Shown here: positions 25,585 through 33,992 of the stretch, one piece after another | Layout: each line of letters starts with the position of its first letter | Numbering within the stretch: position 1 is the stretch's first letter | NCBI RefSeq assembly: GCF_026891975.1 | Contig: NZ_JAPTGB010000021.1 | Span: forward strand, 1 to 37,196 | Source: Methanocorpusculum petauri | GTDB taxonomy: Archaea > Halobacteriota > Methanomicrobia > Methanomicrobiales > Methanocorpusculaceae | Direction of reading: 5' to 3' | DNA length: 37,196 nucleotides | Notes under the pieces: generated by a model | What the model saw: the letters and a program-made list of their open reading frames with translations, nothing else | Database searches by the model: none | What the model was told of the DNA's origin: nothing | Made by a program: the position numbers and the translations under genes

Positions 25585-27204
25585 ATGGCGATAACGGAAG
25601 AGAAGTTAGGAGAGATACTCGAAGTATATCCGGAAAAAGTCCGGGTCAACCGCAGACGCCATATTGTGCTTAAAGAACCGGATACGAATGCGGCACAGCA
25701 GATTGAAGCAAACACGCGGACACTGCCGGGCATCATTACGAACCGCGGATGCGCCTTTGCCGGATGCAAAGGTGTGGTAGTGGGACCCATCAAGGATATG
25801 GTGCACATCGTCCATGGTCCGGTGGGATGTGCTTTCTACACCTGGGGAGCCCGGAGAAACAAGGCGAGAGCAGGAGAGGACGGCAAAAACTACGTCAACT
25901 ACTGTTTCAGTACTGATATGCAGGAGTCCGACATCGTCTTTGGCGGAGAAAAGAAACTCGCAAAACTGATCGATGAAACGGTGGAAATTTTCCACCCGAA
26001 TGCAATCTCCATTGCGGCAACCTGTCCGGTCGGTTTAATCGGTGATGATATCAGTGCAGTCGCCCGTGCAGCGGAGGAACGCCACGGCATTCAGGTGCTT
26101 GCCTTCCAGTGTGAAGGATACAAGGGTGTCAGTCAGTCTGCCGGTCACCATATTGCCAACAATCTGCTGATGGACAAAGTCATCGGCAACACCGAGGTGG
26201 AAAAATGTGACGAGCCGTATGCAGTCAATCTGCTCGGGGAGTACAACATCGGCGGCGACGGCTGGGAGGTCGAACGTATCTTAAAGGACATCGGTTACCA
26301 TGTGGTCTGCGTGATGACGGGAGACGGTTCCTACGAAGACCTGCGTCTCGCCCACACCGCAGACCTCAACCTCGTGCAGTGCCACCGTTCGATCAACTAC
26401 ATCGCAGAGATGCTGGAGATCAAATACGGCACACCCTGGCTGAAGGTCAACTTTGTCGGCATCAAATCCACCTGTGACTCGCTGCGTGCAATGGCCGCCT
26501 ACTTCGGGGACAAAGACCTGATGCAGAAGACCGAAGACGTCATCGCACGGGAAACCGCAAGAATTCAGCCGGTTATCGATCAGTACCGAAAAGTCTGTGA
26601 AGGAAAGACCGCGTTCTGTTTCGTCGGAGGGTCACGTGGTCACCACTATCAGGGATTGTTCGCCGAGATCGGAGTCGAAACGGTTCTTGCCGGATACGAG
26701 TTCGCCCACCGTGACGACTATGAAGGACGGGAGGTAATTCCTTCGATCAAGAAGGATGCCGACTCCAAAAACATTCCCGACCTTCATGTCGAGGCCGACA
26801 CCAAACGTTTCAAGATCAAGATCGATCCGGAGCGACTCGCCAAACTCAGGGAGAAATTCCCGTTCGACGAGTACAAAGGAATGATCGTTGACATGAAGGA
26901 GGGGACGATCATCGTGGATGATCTCAACCACTTCGAAACCGAGGAGTTCATCAGACTTCTGCATCCTGACATCGTGTCTTCCGGAATCAAGGATAAATAC
27001 GTGATTCAGAAGATGGGAATTCCGTCCAAACAGCTGCACTCCTATGATTACAGCGGTCCGTACGCAGGTTTCAACGGTGCGGTGAACTTTGCCCGGGACA
27101 TCAGCATGTCCTTTGCAACACCAACCTGGAACTACATCGTGCCGCCATGGAAGAACCAGCCGTTATTAAACGCAACCATAAACGGAGATGAACTGAATGC
27201 TTGA
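25585..27204 (+). CDS. nifD: nitrogenase molybdenum-iron protein alpha chain
   Basis: A 539-residue NifD. P-cluster ligands are Cys56 (NRGCAFAGCKG), Cys82 (HGPVGCAFYTW) and Cys147 (AATCPVGLIGDD). The cofactor cysteine is Cys266 (LVQCHRSINYI) and the cofactor-binding histidine is His485 (QLHSYDYSGPY). The substrate-site Gln184 and His188 are present in GVSQSAGHHIANN. An extra stretch of about 50-60 residues between roughly 385 and 445 matches the insertion known in Clostridium pasteurianum NifD, placing this in the clostridial/methanogen branch. With these ligands it looks like a true Mo-type subunit. It overlaps nifK by eight bases. Confidence 0.97.
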   Translation: MAITEEKLGEILEVYPEKVRVNRRRHIVLKEPDTNAAQQIEANTRTLPGIITNRGCAFAGCKGVVVGPIKDMVHIVHGPVGCAFYTWGARRNKARAGEDGKNYVNYCFSTDMQESDIVFGGEKKLAKLIDETVEIFHPNAISIAATCPVGLIGDDISAVARAAEERHGIQVLAFQCEGYKGVSQSAGHHIANNLLMDKVIGNTEVEKCDEPYAVNLLGEYNIGGDGWEVERILKDIGYHVVCVMTGDGSYEDLRLAHTADLNLVQCHRSINYIAEMLEIKYGTPWLKVNFVGIKSTCDSLRAMAAYFGDKDLMQKTEDVIARETARIQPVIDQYRKVCEGKTAFCFVGGSRGHHYQGLFAEIGVETVLAGYEFAHRDDYEGREVIPSIKKDADSKNIPDLHVEADTKRFKIKIDPERLAKLREKFPFDEYKGMIVDMKEGTIIVDDLNHFETEEFIRLLHPDIVSSGIKDKYVIQKMGIPSKQLHSYDYSGPYAGFNGAVNFARDISMSFATPTWNYIVPPWKNQPLLNATINGDELNA

Positions 27205-28585
27205 CTACACGCCAAAAGAGATGATCGAACGCCACAGCGGCGGCATGATTAACCCGGCAAAGACGTGTCAGCCGGTCGGCGCAATGTATGCGGCTCTCGG
27301 CATCCACGGATGTCTGCCGCACAGTCATGGTTCGCAGGGCTGCTGTTCCTTCCACCGGATGCACCTGACCCGGCACTTCCGTGACCCGATCATGGCTTCG
27401 ACCAGTTCCTTCACCGAAGGAGCTTCGGTCTTCGGTGGCGGGGCGAACCTTAAGACAGCTATCAAAAACGTGTTCACCATCTACAATCCGGATGTGATTG
27501 CCATTCACACCACCTGCCTTTCAGAGACGATCGGTGATGACATTCCGACAGCCATCCGGCAGTCGGAGATTCCCGAGGGAAAAGTGGTGTTCCATGCAAA
27601 TACACCGAGTTATCAGGGCTCCCACATCACGGGATTTTCCAACATGACGAATGCAATGGTGACGTACTTTGCGGAAGCGTCCGTTCCTCAGAAGGAGAAT
27701 TTCGCAAATATCATCCCCGGATTCGTGAATCCCGCGGATATGAGAGAGATCAAACGCCTCACCGAGGCGATGGGAATCTCTTCGATCCTCTTCCCGGACA
27801 CCTCCGGTGTTGTGGATTCCCCGATGACCGGCAAGTTCGAGATGTATCCTGCCGGGGGAACAACCATTCCCCAGCTGAAGAAGACCGGAGATGCAAAGAT
27901 TACGCTTTCTCTGGGGAGGTTTGCATCACAGATGGCAGCAGAAAATCTTGAGAAAAAGTGTAATGTTCCCTTTGCAAGTCTCAAGACACCGATCGGTATT
28001 AAGGCAACCGATGATTTCCTGATGGCGCTGCGGGGAGCATTCGCAACCGAGATTCCCGAGAGTCTTGAGTATGAACGGGGACAACTGGTTGATGTGATGA
28101 CTGATACCCACTTCCATTTCTATGGAAAGAAAGTGGCAGTCTTCGGAGATCCTGATGTGGTTACGGCAATGACCGAGTTCTGCTTAAGCCTCGGCATGCA
28201 GCCGGTTCATGTACTGACCGGAACGCCGGGCGGTGCTCTTGGCAGCGGTCTCGGCGGGTTTGAACAGGAGATTCAGGGAATGCTTGATGAGGCAGGTGTT
28301 TCCGGAAACGTGAAGGCCGCAGGAGATCTGTTTACCCTGCATCAGTGGATCAAAAATGAGCCGGTTGATCTGTTAATCGGCAACACCTACGGGAAGTACA
28401 TCGCCAGGGCAGAGGACATTCCGTTCGTGCGGTTCGGGTTCCCGATTCTGGACCGGGCGGTACATCCCTATATGCCGGTTGTCGGCTACCGCGGAGCACT
28501 CCGCCTGGTTGAGCAGATCAGTGATGCTCTGCTTGACCGGCGGGACCGCGACGCGGCCGACGAGGACGTTGAACTGGTACTGTAA
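27197..28585 (+). CDS. nifK: nitrogenase molybdenum-iron protein beta chain
   Basis: A 462-residue NifK. P-cluster cysteines are Cys24 (KTCQPVGAMYAALG), Cys49 (HGSQGCCSFHR) and the Cys in HTTCLSETIGDD (about residue 108). SFTEGASVFGGGANLKTAI and the C-terminal VRFGFPILDRAVHPYMPVVG are typical. The N-terminal extension of proteobacterial NifK, which covers the alpha chain, is absent, again as in clostridial and methanogen forms. It forms the alpha2-beta2 MoFe protein with NifD. Confidence 0.97.
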   Translation: MLDYTPKEMIERHSGGMINPAKTCQPVGAMYAALGIHGCLPHSHGSQGCCSFHRMHLTRHFRDPIMASTSSFTEGASVFGGGANLKTAIKNVFTIYNPDVIAIHTTCLSETIGDDIPTAIRQSEIPEGKVVFHANTPSYQGSHITGFSNMTNAMVTYFAEASVPQKENFANIIPGFVNPADMREIKRLTEAMGISSILFPDTSGVVDSPMTGKFEMYPAGGTTIPQLKKTGDAKITLSLGRFASQMAAENLEKKCNVPFASLKTPIGIKATDDFLMALRGAFATEIPESLEYERGQLVDVMTDTHFHFYGKKVAVFGDPDVVTAMTEFCLSLGMQPVHVLTGTPGGALGSGLGGFEQEIQGMLDEAGVSGNVKAAGDLFTLHQWIKNEPVDLLIGNTYGKYIARAEDIPFVRFGFPILDRAVHPYMPVVGYRGALRLVEQISDALLDRRDRDAADEDVELVL

Positions 28586-28619
28586 GAGAACAACAATTCA
28601 GCCGACAGGAGGTGCGGGA

Positions 28620-29990
28620 ATGGAGGATGTACTACTACTCAATGGACGGGAACAGTTTGTCCGCCAGAAAGGGGAGCGTCATCAGACGCTTCCCATCAGC
28701 TGCGGGGCGGAGAGTGTTGCCGGCTGTGTCAGCCAGCGTGCCTGCGTATACTGCGGGGCGCGGGTGGTGCTAAACCCGGTAGCGGATGCTCTCCACCTCG
28801 TGCACGGGCCGATCGGATGTGCAAGCTATACCTGGGATATCCGGGGAAGTCTGAACAGCGGGGAGTCACTTTACCGTGAAGGATTTTCGACGGATCTGCG
28901 GGAGAGGGATATCATATTCGGCGGCGAGACCAAACTTGCCGCCGCTCTTGACGAGTTGATTGTGAAGTATCGTCCGCCGGTGGTGTTTGTGTACTCGACC
29001 TGCGTGGTCGGTATCATCGGTGATGATCTGGATGCGGTCTGTAAGGCTGCCGCCGAAAAGTATGGCATACCCGTACTGCCGGTACAGTCCAGCGGGTTTG
29101 TGGGAAGCAAGTCCATCGGCTATCAGACGGCATGCGATGTACTGTTCAACCTGATCGAGCCGCCGAAGAAGACGATGATCCTCCGCAAACGTCCGGTGAT
29201 CAACTATCTCGGTGATTTCAATCTCGCGGGGGAGGCATGGATTGTGAAATCCTATCTGAAAAAGATGGGCGTTGATGTGAACGTAGTCTTTACGGGGGAT
29301 TCGCGGTACGAAGAGATTCGCCGCGCTGCAACCGCAGATCTCAATATCATCCAGTGCGCGGGATCGATGTTCTACCTTGCCCAGAAACTGGAGGATGCTT
29401 ATCGTATCCCCTTTTTGCAGGTGTCCTTCCTCGGAGTGGAGGATACCGCCGAATCGCTCAGAAAAATCGCCAGGTTCTTTGATGAATCCGCGATCATCCG
29501 GAAGACCGAGGAGGTCATCGCAACAGAGCTGCACCGCGTAACGCCGGAGATTGCACAGTACCGCACAGCACTCGCCGGAAAGAAGGCAGCAGTGTATGTG
29601 GGCGGCGGGTTTAAGGCAATCTCCCTTATCCGCCAGTTCCGGGAGATCGGGATGGAGGTGGTGATGGTCGGGACGCAGACCGGTCGCCGCGAGGATTACG
29701 AGATCATTGGTGACATCGCCTGTGACGGGACGATCATCCTCGATGATGCAAATCCCGCAGAGCTGGAGAAATTCATGCTCACTCAGGGAGCTGATCTCCT
29801 TGTCGGCGGAGTGAAGGAGCGGCCGCTTGCCTACAAACTCGGTATCGCCTTTGTGGATCATAATCATGACCGCAAACATCCGCTTGCAGGATTCGATGGT
29901 GCGGTGAACTTCGCCCGCGAAGTTTATACGACGGTATGTTCCCCGGTCTGGAGCGCAGTGAAAGGAGGTGTTAGTCGTGGAGATCTCTGA
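28620..29990 (+). CDS. nifE: nitrogenase cofactor assembly scaffold NifE
   Basis: A 456-residue NifD paralogue from ATG 28620, preceded by CAGGAGGTG. It has cysteines in QRACVYCGARVVLNPVADAL, HGPIGCASYTWD and YSTCVVGIIGDDLD, with INYLGDFNLAGEAWIVKSYL further on. Of the MoFe cofactor residues, the NifD cofactor cysteine region is changed to NIIQCAGSMFYLAQ, and the substrate His region to GFVGSKSIGYQTA, consistent with a scaffold rather than a catalyst. NifEN receives the NifB cofactor and completes it with Mo and homocitrate. It overlaps nifN by 14 bases. Confidence 0.94.
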   Translation: MEDVLLLNGREQFVRQKGERHQTLPISCGAESVAGCVSQRACVYCGARVVLNPVADALHLVHGPIGCASYTWDIRGSLNSGESLYREGFSTDLRERDIIFGGETKLAAALDELIVKYRPPVVFVYSTCVVGIIGDDLDAVCKAAAEKYGIPVLPVQSSGFVGSKSIGYQTACDVLFNLIEPPKKTMILRKRPVINYLGDFNLAGEAWIVKSYLKKMGVDVNVVFTGDSRYEEIRRAATADLNIIQCAGSMFYLAQKLEDAYRIPFLQVSFLGVEDTAESLRKIARFFDESAIIRKTEEVIATELHRVTPEIAQYRTALAGKKAAVYVGGGFKAISLIRQFREIGMEVVMVGTQTGRREDYEIIGDIACDGTIILDDANPAELEKFMLTQGADLLVGGVKERPLAYKLGIAFVDHNHDRKHPLAGFDGAVNFAREVYTTVCSPVWSAVKGGVSRGDL

Positions 29991-31380
29991 ACCAGTTACC
30001 CAGCAGAGCGGGACGATGCAGTCCCGATCGATAGCAGAAAATCCCTGCAATATGTGCATGCCGATGGGGGGAATTATTGCGCTGAAAGGAGTTGAAGGGG
30101 CAATGGTTATCCTCCACGGATCCCAGGGATGCAGTACGTATATGCGCCGGCATATTGCCGAGCACTTCGATGAGCCGGTGGATGTCGGTTCTTCGTCGCT
30201 GAACGAGAAGGGGACGATCTACGGCGGGTCGTCGCAGCTGAAGACGGCAATCGACAACATACGAAAAGTCTACAACCCGGCAGTCATCGGTGTTCTGACC
30301 ACCTGTCTTGCCGAAACGACCGGTGAGGATGTACACCGCATTGTGGAAGAGTACTGTCGTGAACGCGGGGTTTCGCGGGAGATGTTTATCACCTCATCTA
30401 CGCCGGGATACGGAGGGAGTCATGGTGACGGCTACTGGTACACCCTGCGCTCTGTAGTGGAGCAGATTACCAGGCCTGCGGCCCCGCATGACGGCGTGAA
30501 CATCATCGTTCCGATTACGTTTTCCCCTGCGGATGTCCGGGCGATGAAACAGACGCTGACTGCTATGGGTGTCTCCTTCACGATTTTTCCCGATATCAGT
30601 GAGACGATGGATCGTCCCTACAAAACGACGTACACGAAAATGCCGACCGGCGGAACGCCGGTTGCGGAAATTCGGAAAATGAGCGGGGCGAAAGCGACGA
30701 TCGAGTTTGGCGCCCCGGGGGAGGAGAAGAAATTCCCCGGAACGTATCTGAAGGATACGTTCGGCGTTCCGTATCACCGCATTGCTTCCCCAATCGGACT
30801 TGCGCAGACGGACAACTTCTTTGCCCTGCTGAAAACGATCACCGGCAAATCCATGACGGCAGAAACGTTCGCCGAACGCGGCCGGCTGATGGATGCAATG
30901 ATCGACGGTCACAAACATGCGTTTGCCGGACGCAGTACTCTGTTCGGCGATGCAGATTTAGTGTACGCGCTCGCCGGATTTACGATTGAGATCGGGATGT
31001 ATCCGCGGGTCATTGCGTCCGACAGCCGCAGCAAACACTGGAAAGAGGCAGTCACCGCACTCGCGGACGGGAGTCTTGAGCCGGTCACGGTTCTCTGTGA
31101 TACCGACTTTGCCACCGTCCGCCGGGAAAGTGAGACCGCGGGGTCGAACATCGCCCTCGGTCACTCCGACGGGAAGTATCTGGAGGAACATTCGGGGATT
31201 CCCCTTGTCCGGCTGGGCTTTCCGATTCACGACCGTATCGGCGGGCAGCGGATCTGTTCGGTCCTGTATTCAGGAACAAACCGGCTGCTGGATACCTGTG
31301 TGAACACCCTGCTTGAGAGAAAATACCGTAGTTACCGGAAGAGGATGTACGATCAGTATTTTCCGTCTTCCCGGAGGTAA
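29977..31380 (+). CDS. nifN: nitrogenase cofactor assembly scaffold NifN
   Basis: A 467-residue NifK paralogue. GTG at 29977 is chosen because AAAGGAGGTG at 29961-29970 is ideally placed for it; another GTG at 29968 falls within that element. It shows ENPCNMCMPMGGIIALKGVE, LHGSQGCSTYMRRH, LTTCLAETTGEDV and SSSLNEKGTIYGGSSQLKTA. It pairs with NifE as the scaffold for iron-molybdenum cofactor maturation. The gene is separate from nifE, not fused. No nifX or nifB follows; a ferredoxin gene begins four bases after the stop. Confidence 0.94.
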   Translation: MEISEPVTQQSGTMQSRSIAENPCNMCMPMGGIIALKGVEGAMVILHGSQGCSTYMRRHIAEHFDEPVDVGSSSLNEKGTIYGGSSQLKTAIDNIRKVYNPAVIGVLTTCLAETTGEDVHRIVEEYCRERGVSREMFITSSTPGYGGSHGDGYWYTLRSVVEQITRPAAPHDGVNIIVPITFSPADVRAMKQTLTAMGVSFTIFPDISETMDRPYKTTYTKMPTGGTPVAEIRKMSGAKATIEFGAPGEEKKFPGTYLKDTFGVPYHRIASPIGLAQTDNFFALLKTITGKSMTAETFAERGRLMDAMIDGHKHAFAGRSTLFGDADLVYALAGFTIEIGMYPRVIASDSRSKHWKEAVTALADGSLEPVTVLCDTDFATVRRESETAGSNIALGHSDGKYLEEHSGIPLVRLGFPIHDRIGGQRICSVLYSGTNRLLDTCVNTLLERKYRSYRKRMYDQYFPSSRR

Positions 31381-31384
31381 TATC

Positions 31385-31693
31385 ATGGAAAAACCCAAAC
31401 ATCATGTATTCGTCTGTGCAAGTTTCCGACTGACCGGCCAGCAGAAAGGATTCTGTCAGGGTAAGGATGCCGGAAATATTGTCCAGATGCTCACAGAAGC
31501 AGTTGAGGAACACGGTGTCTCTGATGAGATCATGGTTTCGGCGACAGGTTGTCTAAATCTGTGCGATCAGGGACCGATTGTGATCGTGTATCCGGAGAAT
31601 GTCTGGTACGGCGGGGTCACACCTGACGACGCAGAGGAGATCATCTCCGCGGTTCTTGACGGTACTGTTGTGGAACATCTGGTAATAGGTTAA
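31385..31693 (+). CDS. [2Fe-2S] ferredoxin, thioredoxin-like fold
   Basis: A 102-residue ferredoxin from ATG 31385. Cluster cysteines are Cys11, Cys24, Cys56 and Cys60 (VFVCASFRLT, GFCQGK, TGCLNLCDQGP). This spacing is the one remembered for the [2Fe-2S] ferredoxin of Clostridium pasteurianum, which associates with nitrogenase there. The tail DAEEIISAVLDGTVVEHLVI is typical. Inside the nif operon, it most likely serves nitrogenase as electron donor or as an accessory protein. An upstream in-frame start at 31313 lies inside nifN and is rejected. Confidence 0.9.
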   Translation: MEKPKHHVFVCASFRLTGQQKGFCQGKDAGNIVQMLTEAVEEHGVSDEIMVSATGCLNLCDQGPIVIVYPENVWYGGVTPDDAEEIISAVLDGTVVEHLVIG

Positions 31694-31707
31694 AGGAGGG
31701 GGACACA

Positions 31708-32346
31708 ATGGCAAAAGAGATTGCAGTCTGTGAGAATGGTGCAGGAGCGGTTGCGGCACTCGCTGCAACAACACAGATCACAAAGTACCGGCGCGAACAG
31801 GGTATCTGGGAGGTTGCAGGTGTGCTGCCGATATCGATCGGAGACATTGGTGCTGTTGCGGATCTCAGGAGAGCGGTAGCCCGGGTCATGGAACTGCTTG
31901 GCGGCTGCCGGATTCTGGTTGCATCATCGTTTATCGGGGCTGCGGCATATCATCTGGAGAGATGCGGCATTCATCTGTGGGAGTCTCCGGATGCAGACCT
32001 GTTCAGTCTCGATGACATCCTTTCCAAAGATGAAGCGGATATGGACCAGTCCAAGACCCCGGAACCGAAAGAGAACTTCATCACCGATCTCGGAGATGGT
32101 ATCTATCAGGTATCCTTAACCGAGATTCAGCGGCAGAACGGGACGGTCACATCGAAACAGGTCCTCATGCCGATACTTTCGGCCGGAACCTTCTATGAGC
32201 TGCGGATCGACTGCTGCCATGTCCCTCCCTGGCTGGAAGGCGAACTTGCCGGGGGGCGGTTTGATTCCCGCCTGGAATCTGTTTCAGCGGGGTTGTCAAA
32301 GTTCCGCCTGTATCTGACCAGAAAGACCTGTGCCGGCGGACTCTGA
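31708..32346 (+). CDS. AnfO-like nitrogenase accessory protein
   Basis: A 212-residue protein, last in the nif operon, with GGAGGGGG ahead of the ATG. The N-terminal half (KEIAVCENGAGAVAALAATT, CRILVASSFIGAAAYHLERC, IHLWES) looks like a NifX/NafY-type cofactor-handling fold. Length and the two-part layout, ending LSAGLSKFRLYLTRKTCAGGL-like, recall AnfO, a protein first named from iron-only nitrogenase clusters. Its function is not established. Here it accompanies a Mo-type operon with no anfG-like delta subunit. The AnfO assignment is from memory of the family; a NifX-like alternative cannot be excluded. Confidence 0.55.
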   Translation: MAKEIAVCENGAGAVAALAATTQITKYRREQGIWEVAGVLPISIGDIGAVADLRRAVARVMELLGGCRILVASSFIGAAAYHLERCGIHLWESPDADLFSLDDILSKDEADMDQSKTPEPKENFITDLGDGIYQVSLTEIQRQNGTVTSKQVLMPILSAGTFYELRIDCCHVPPWLEGELAGGRFDSRLESVSAGLSKFRLYLTRKTCAGGL

Positions 32347-32381
32347 TTTTCCCCGGTTCCGGCAGGTGAACTCCGGCACAC

Positions 32382-32389
32382 TTTTTTTT
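32382..32389 (+). terminator. oligo-T terminator of the nif operon
   Basis: Eight T followed by a second T-rich run, 35 bases after the last nif-operon stop codon. Confidence 0.55.
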
Positions 32390-32425
32390 CTTTTCCGTCC
32401 TGATTCATAACACGGACAATCAGGA

Positions 32426-32434
32426 GATATATTT
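32426..32434 (+). promoter_or_regulatory. candidate TATA box for the lysS operon
   Basis: GATATATTT about 55 bases before GTG 32485. A transcript starting about 25 bases downstream would keep the AGAGGAG ribosome-binding site at 32469-32475, which also fixes the GTG start. Confidence 0.4.
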
Positions 32435-32484
32435 CAACTGAAAGCACATACATATTAATTATACATTTAGAGGAGTACAAAAGC

Positions 32485-33990
32485 GTGAACGAAAAAATTC
32501 ACTGGGCCGACGCCAAGGCTTCCCGCGTTCCGGCCGACAGACACCAGCTCATTGCCACAGGAATCACCCCGTCGGGACCGATTCACCTCGGAAACATGCG
32601 TGAGGTCATGACCGGCGATATGATCTATAAGGCACTGAAGAGCCGCGGTGTTGATGCAGAACTCGTCTATGTTGCAGACGATTTCGATCCCCTCCGCAAA
32701 GTCTATCCGTTCCTCCCCGATTCATACCAGAAATATATCGGCTGGCCGGTCTCGGACATCCCCTGTCCCTGCGGCAAGCACAAAAGCTATGCCGAACATT
32801 TCCTTGAACCCTTCCTCTCGGCAATTGAGGAGCTTGACATTCATCCGCGCATTGTCCGGACGAGTGAATCCTACCGCTCCGGTATGTTTACCGAACAGAT
32901 CCGGGCAGCCCTTGAACATGCAGAGGAGATCAAAGGGATTCTTGAGAGAATTTCCGGGCGCAAACTCGAGGAGGGATGGACACCGTACTACCCGATCTGT
33001 GAGAAGTGCGGGATTATTTCGCGGGCAACTATTCTCTCCCATGATCCCGAGAAGCACACCGTAACCTACCGGTGTTCCTGTGGGCACGAGGGAGTTTCCG
33101 ATTATTCCAAGGGTGAAGGGAAACTTGTCTGGCGTGTGGACTGGCCGATGCGCTGGTCGGTGTACGGGGTCACCATTGAGCCGTTCGGTAAAGACCATGC
33201 GTCGCCCGGAGGTTCCTACGATACCGGTACATACATTACCAAAGATATCTACGGCTATGAAGCGCCGATACCGGTAACGTATGAGTGGATCAGCCTGAAG
33301 GGCCGCGGCGAGATGCACTCCTCCAAAGGCGTTGTCTTAACCATTCGCGATATGCTTGATATTGTCCCGCCCGAGGTGCTCCGGTATATGATTGCCAAGA
33401 CCAAACCGGACAAGACTATTGCGTTTGATCCGGGTATGGGTCTGCTCCGGTTAATCGATGAGTACGATCGTGCCGCGGCGTCCGGCGAGTCCCGCGAGTA
33501 CGAGCTTTCGGTGATCGCCTCCCCGCAGACCACGATTCCGTTCCGCCATATGGTCACGGTTGTCCAGATCGCCCAAACTGATGACGGCATCTTTGACATT
33601 CTCAAACGCAGCGGTTATGAGATTGTGGATGAGAGCGCGGTACTGGATCAGGCAAACCGGGCAAAGATGTGGCTCGAACGCTATGCTCCGGAGGATGTGA
33701 AGTTTGCAATCCAGCCCGCACTGCCGGAGGTCGCAGCGGCAGAGCCTGCAAACGTCAAGGCGGCGGTTGCCGCCTATGCCGCCGCAGTCTCCGCAGGAGA
33801 CTGGAAGGCGGATGTTCTGCACAATTCTGTGTATGACGCCGCAGCCGGAGCCGGTATCACCGGAAAGGAGCTGTTCACTGCGGTGTACCGCGCTTTCCTT
33901 GGTGCTGACCGCGGCCCGCGCCTCGGCTGGTTCCTGGAAGCTATCGGCCGTGAGGCGACGCTCGCACGGTTGAACGAGATGACCGCGTAA
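32485..33990 (+). CDS. lysS: class I lysyl-tRNA synthetase
   Basis: A 501-residue class I (archaeal) lysyl-tRNA synthetase, unrelated to the usual class II enzyme. The HIGH-type motif is in SGPIHLGNMREVMTGD and the KMSKS-type motif in GRGEMHSSKGV. A zinc-binding CEKCG near residue 172 pairs with a later CSCGH. The enzyme charges lysine tRNA. GTG 32485 is supported by AGAGGAG at 32469-32475. It heads an operon with a radical SAM protein gene (2 bases downstream) and uppS. Confidence 0.95.
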   Translation: MNEKIHWADAKASRVPADRHQLIATGITPSGPIHLGNMREVMTGDMIYKALKSRGVDAELVYVADDFDPLRKVYPFLPDSYQKYIGWPVSDIPCPCGKHKSYAEHFLEPFLSAIEELDIHPRIVRTSESYRSGMFTEQIRAALEHAEEIKGILERISGRKLEEGWTPYYPICEKCGIISRATILSHDPEKHTVTYRCSCGHEGVSDYSKGEGKLVWRVDWPMRWSVYGVTIEPFGKDHASPGGSYDTGTYITKDIYGYEAPIPVTYEWISLKGRGEMHSSKGVVLTIRDMLDIVPPEVLRYMIAKTKPDKTIAFDPGMGLLRLIDEYDRAAASGESREYELSVIASPQTTIPFRHMVTVVQIAQTDDGIFDILKRSGYEIVDESAVLDQANRAKMWLERYAPEDVKFAIQPALPEVAAAEPANVKAAVAAYAAAVSAGDWKADVLHNSVYDAAAGAGITGKELFTAVYRAFLGADRGPRLGWFLEAIGREATLARLNEMTA

Positions 33991-33992
33991 CA

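Noticed and set aside
28866-30059. 397-residue minus-strand reading frame
   Set aside because: It is fully antisense to nifE and the nifN start; its length is explained by codon bias of the nif genes.
25585-32346. Alternative (V or Fe-only) nitrogenase
   Set aside because: The AnfO-like gene raised the idea, but there is no delta-subunit gene, NifD and NifK match the Mo-type clostridial/methanogen branch, and dedicated nifE and nifN are present.
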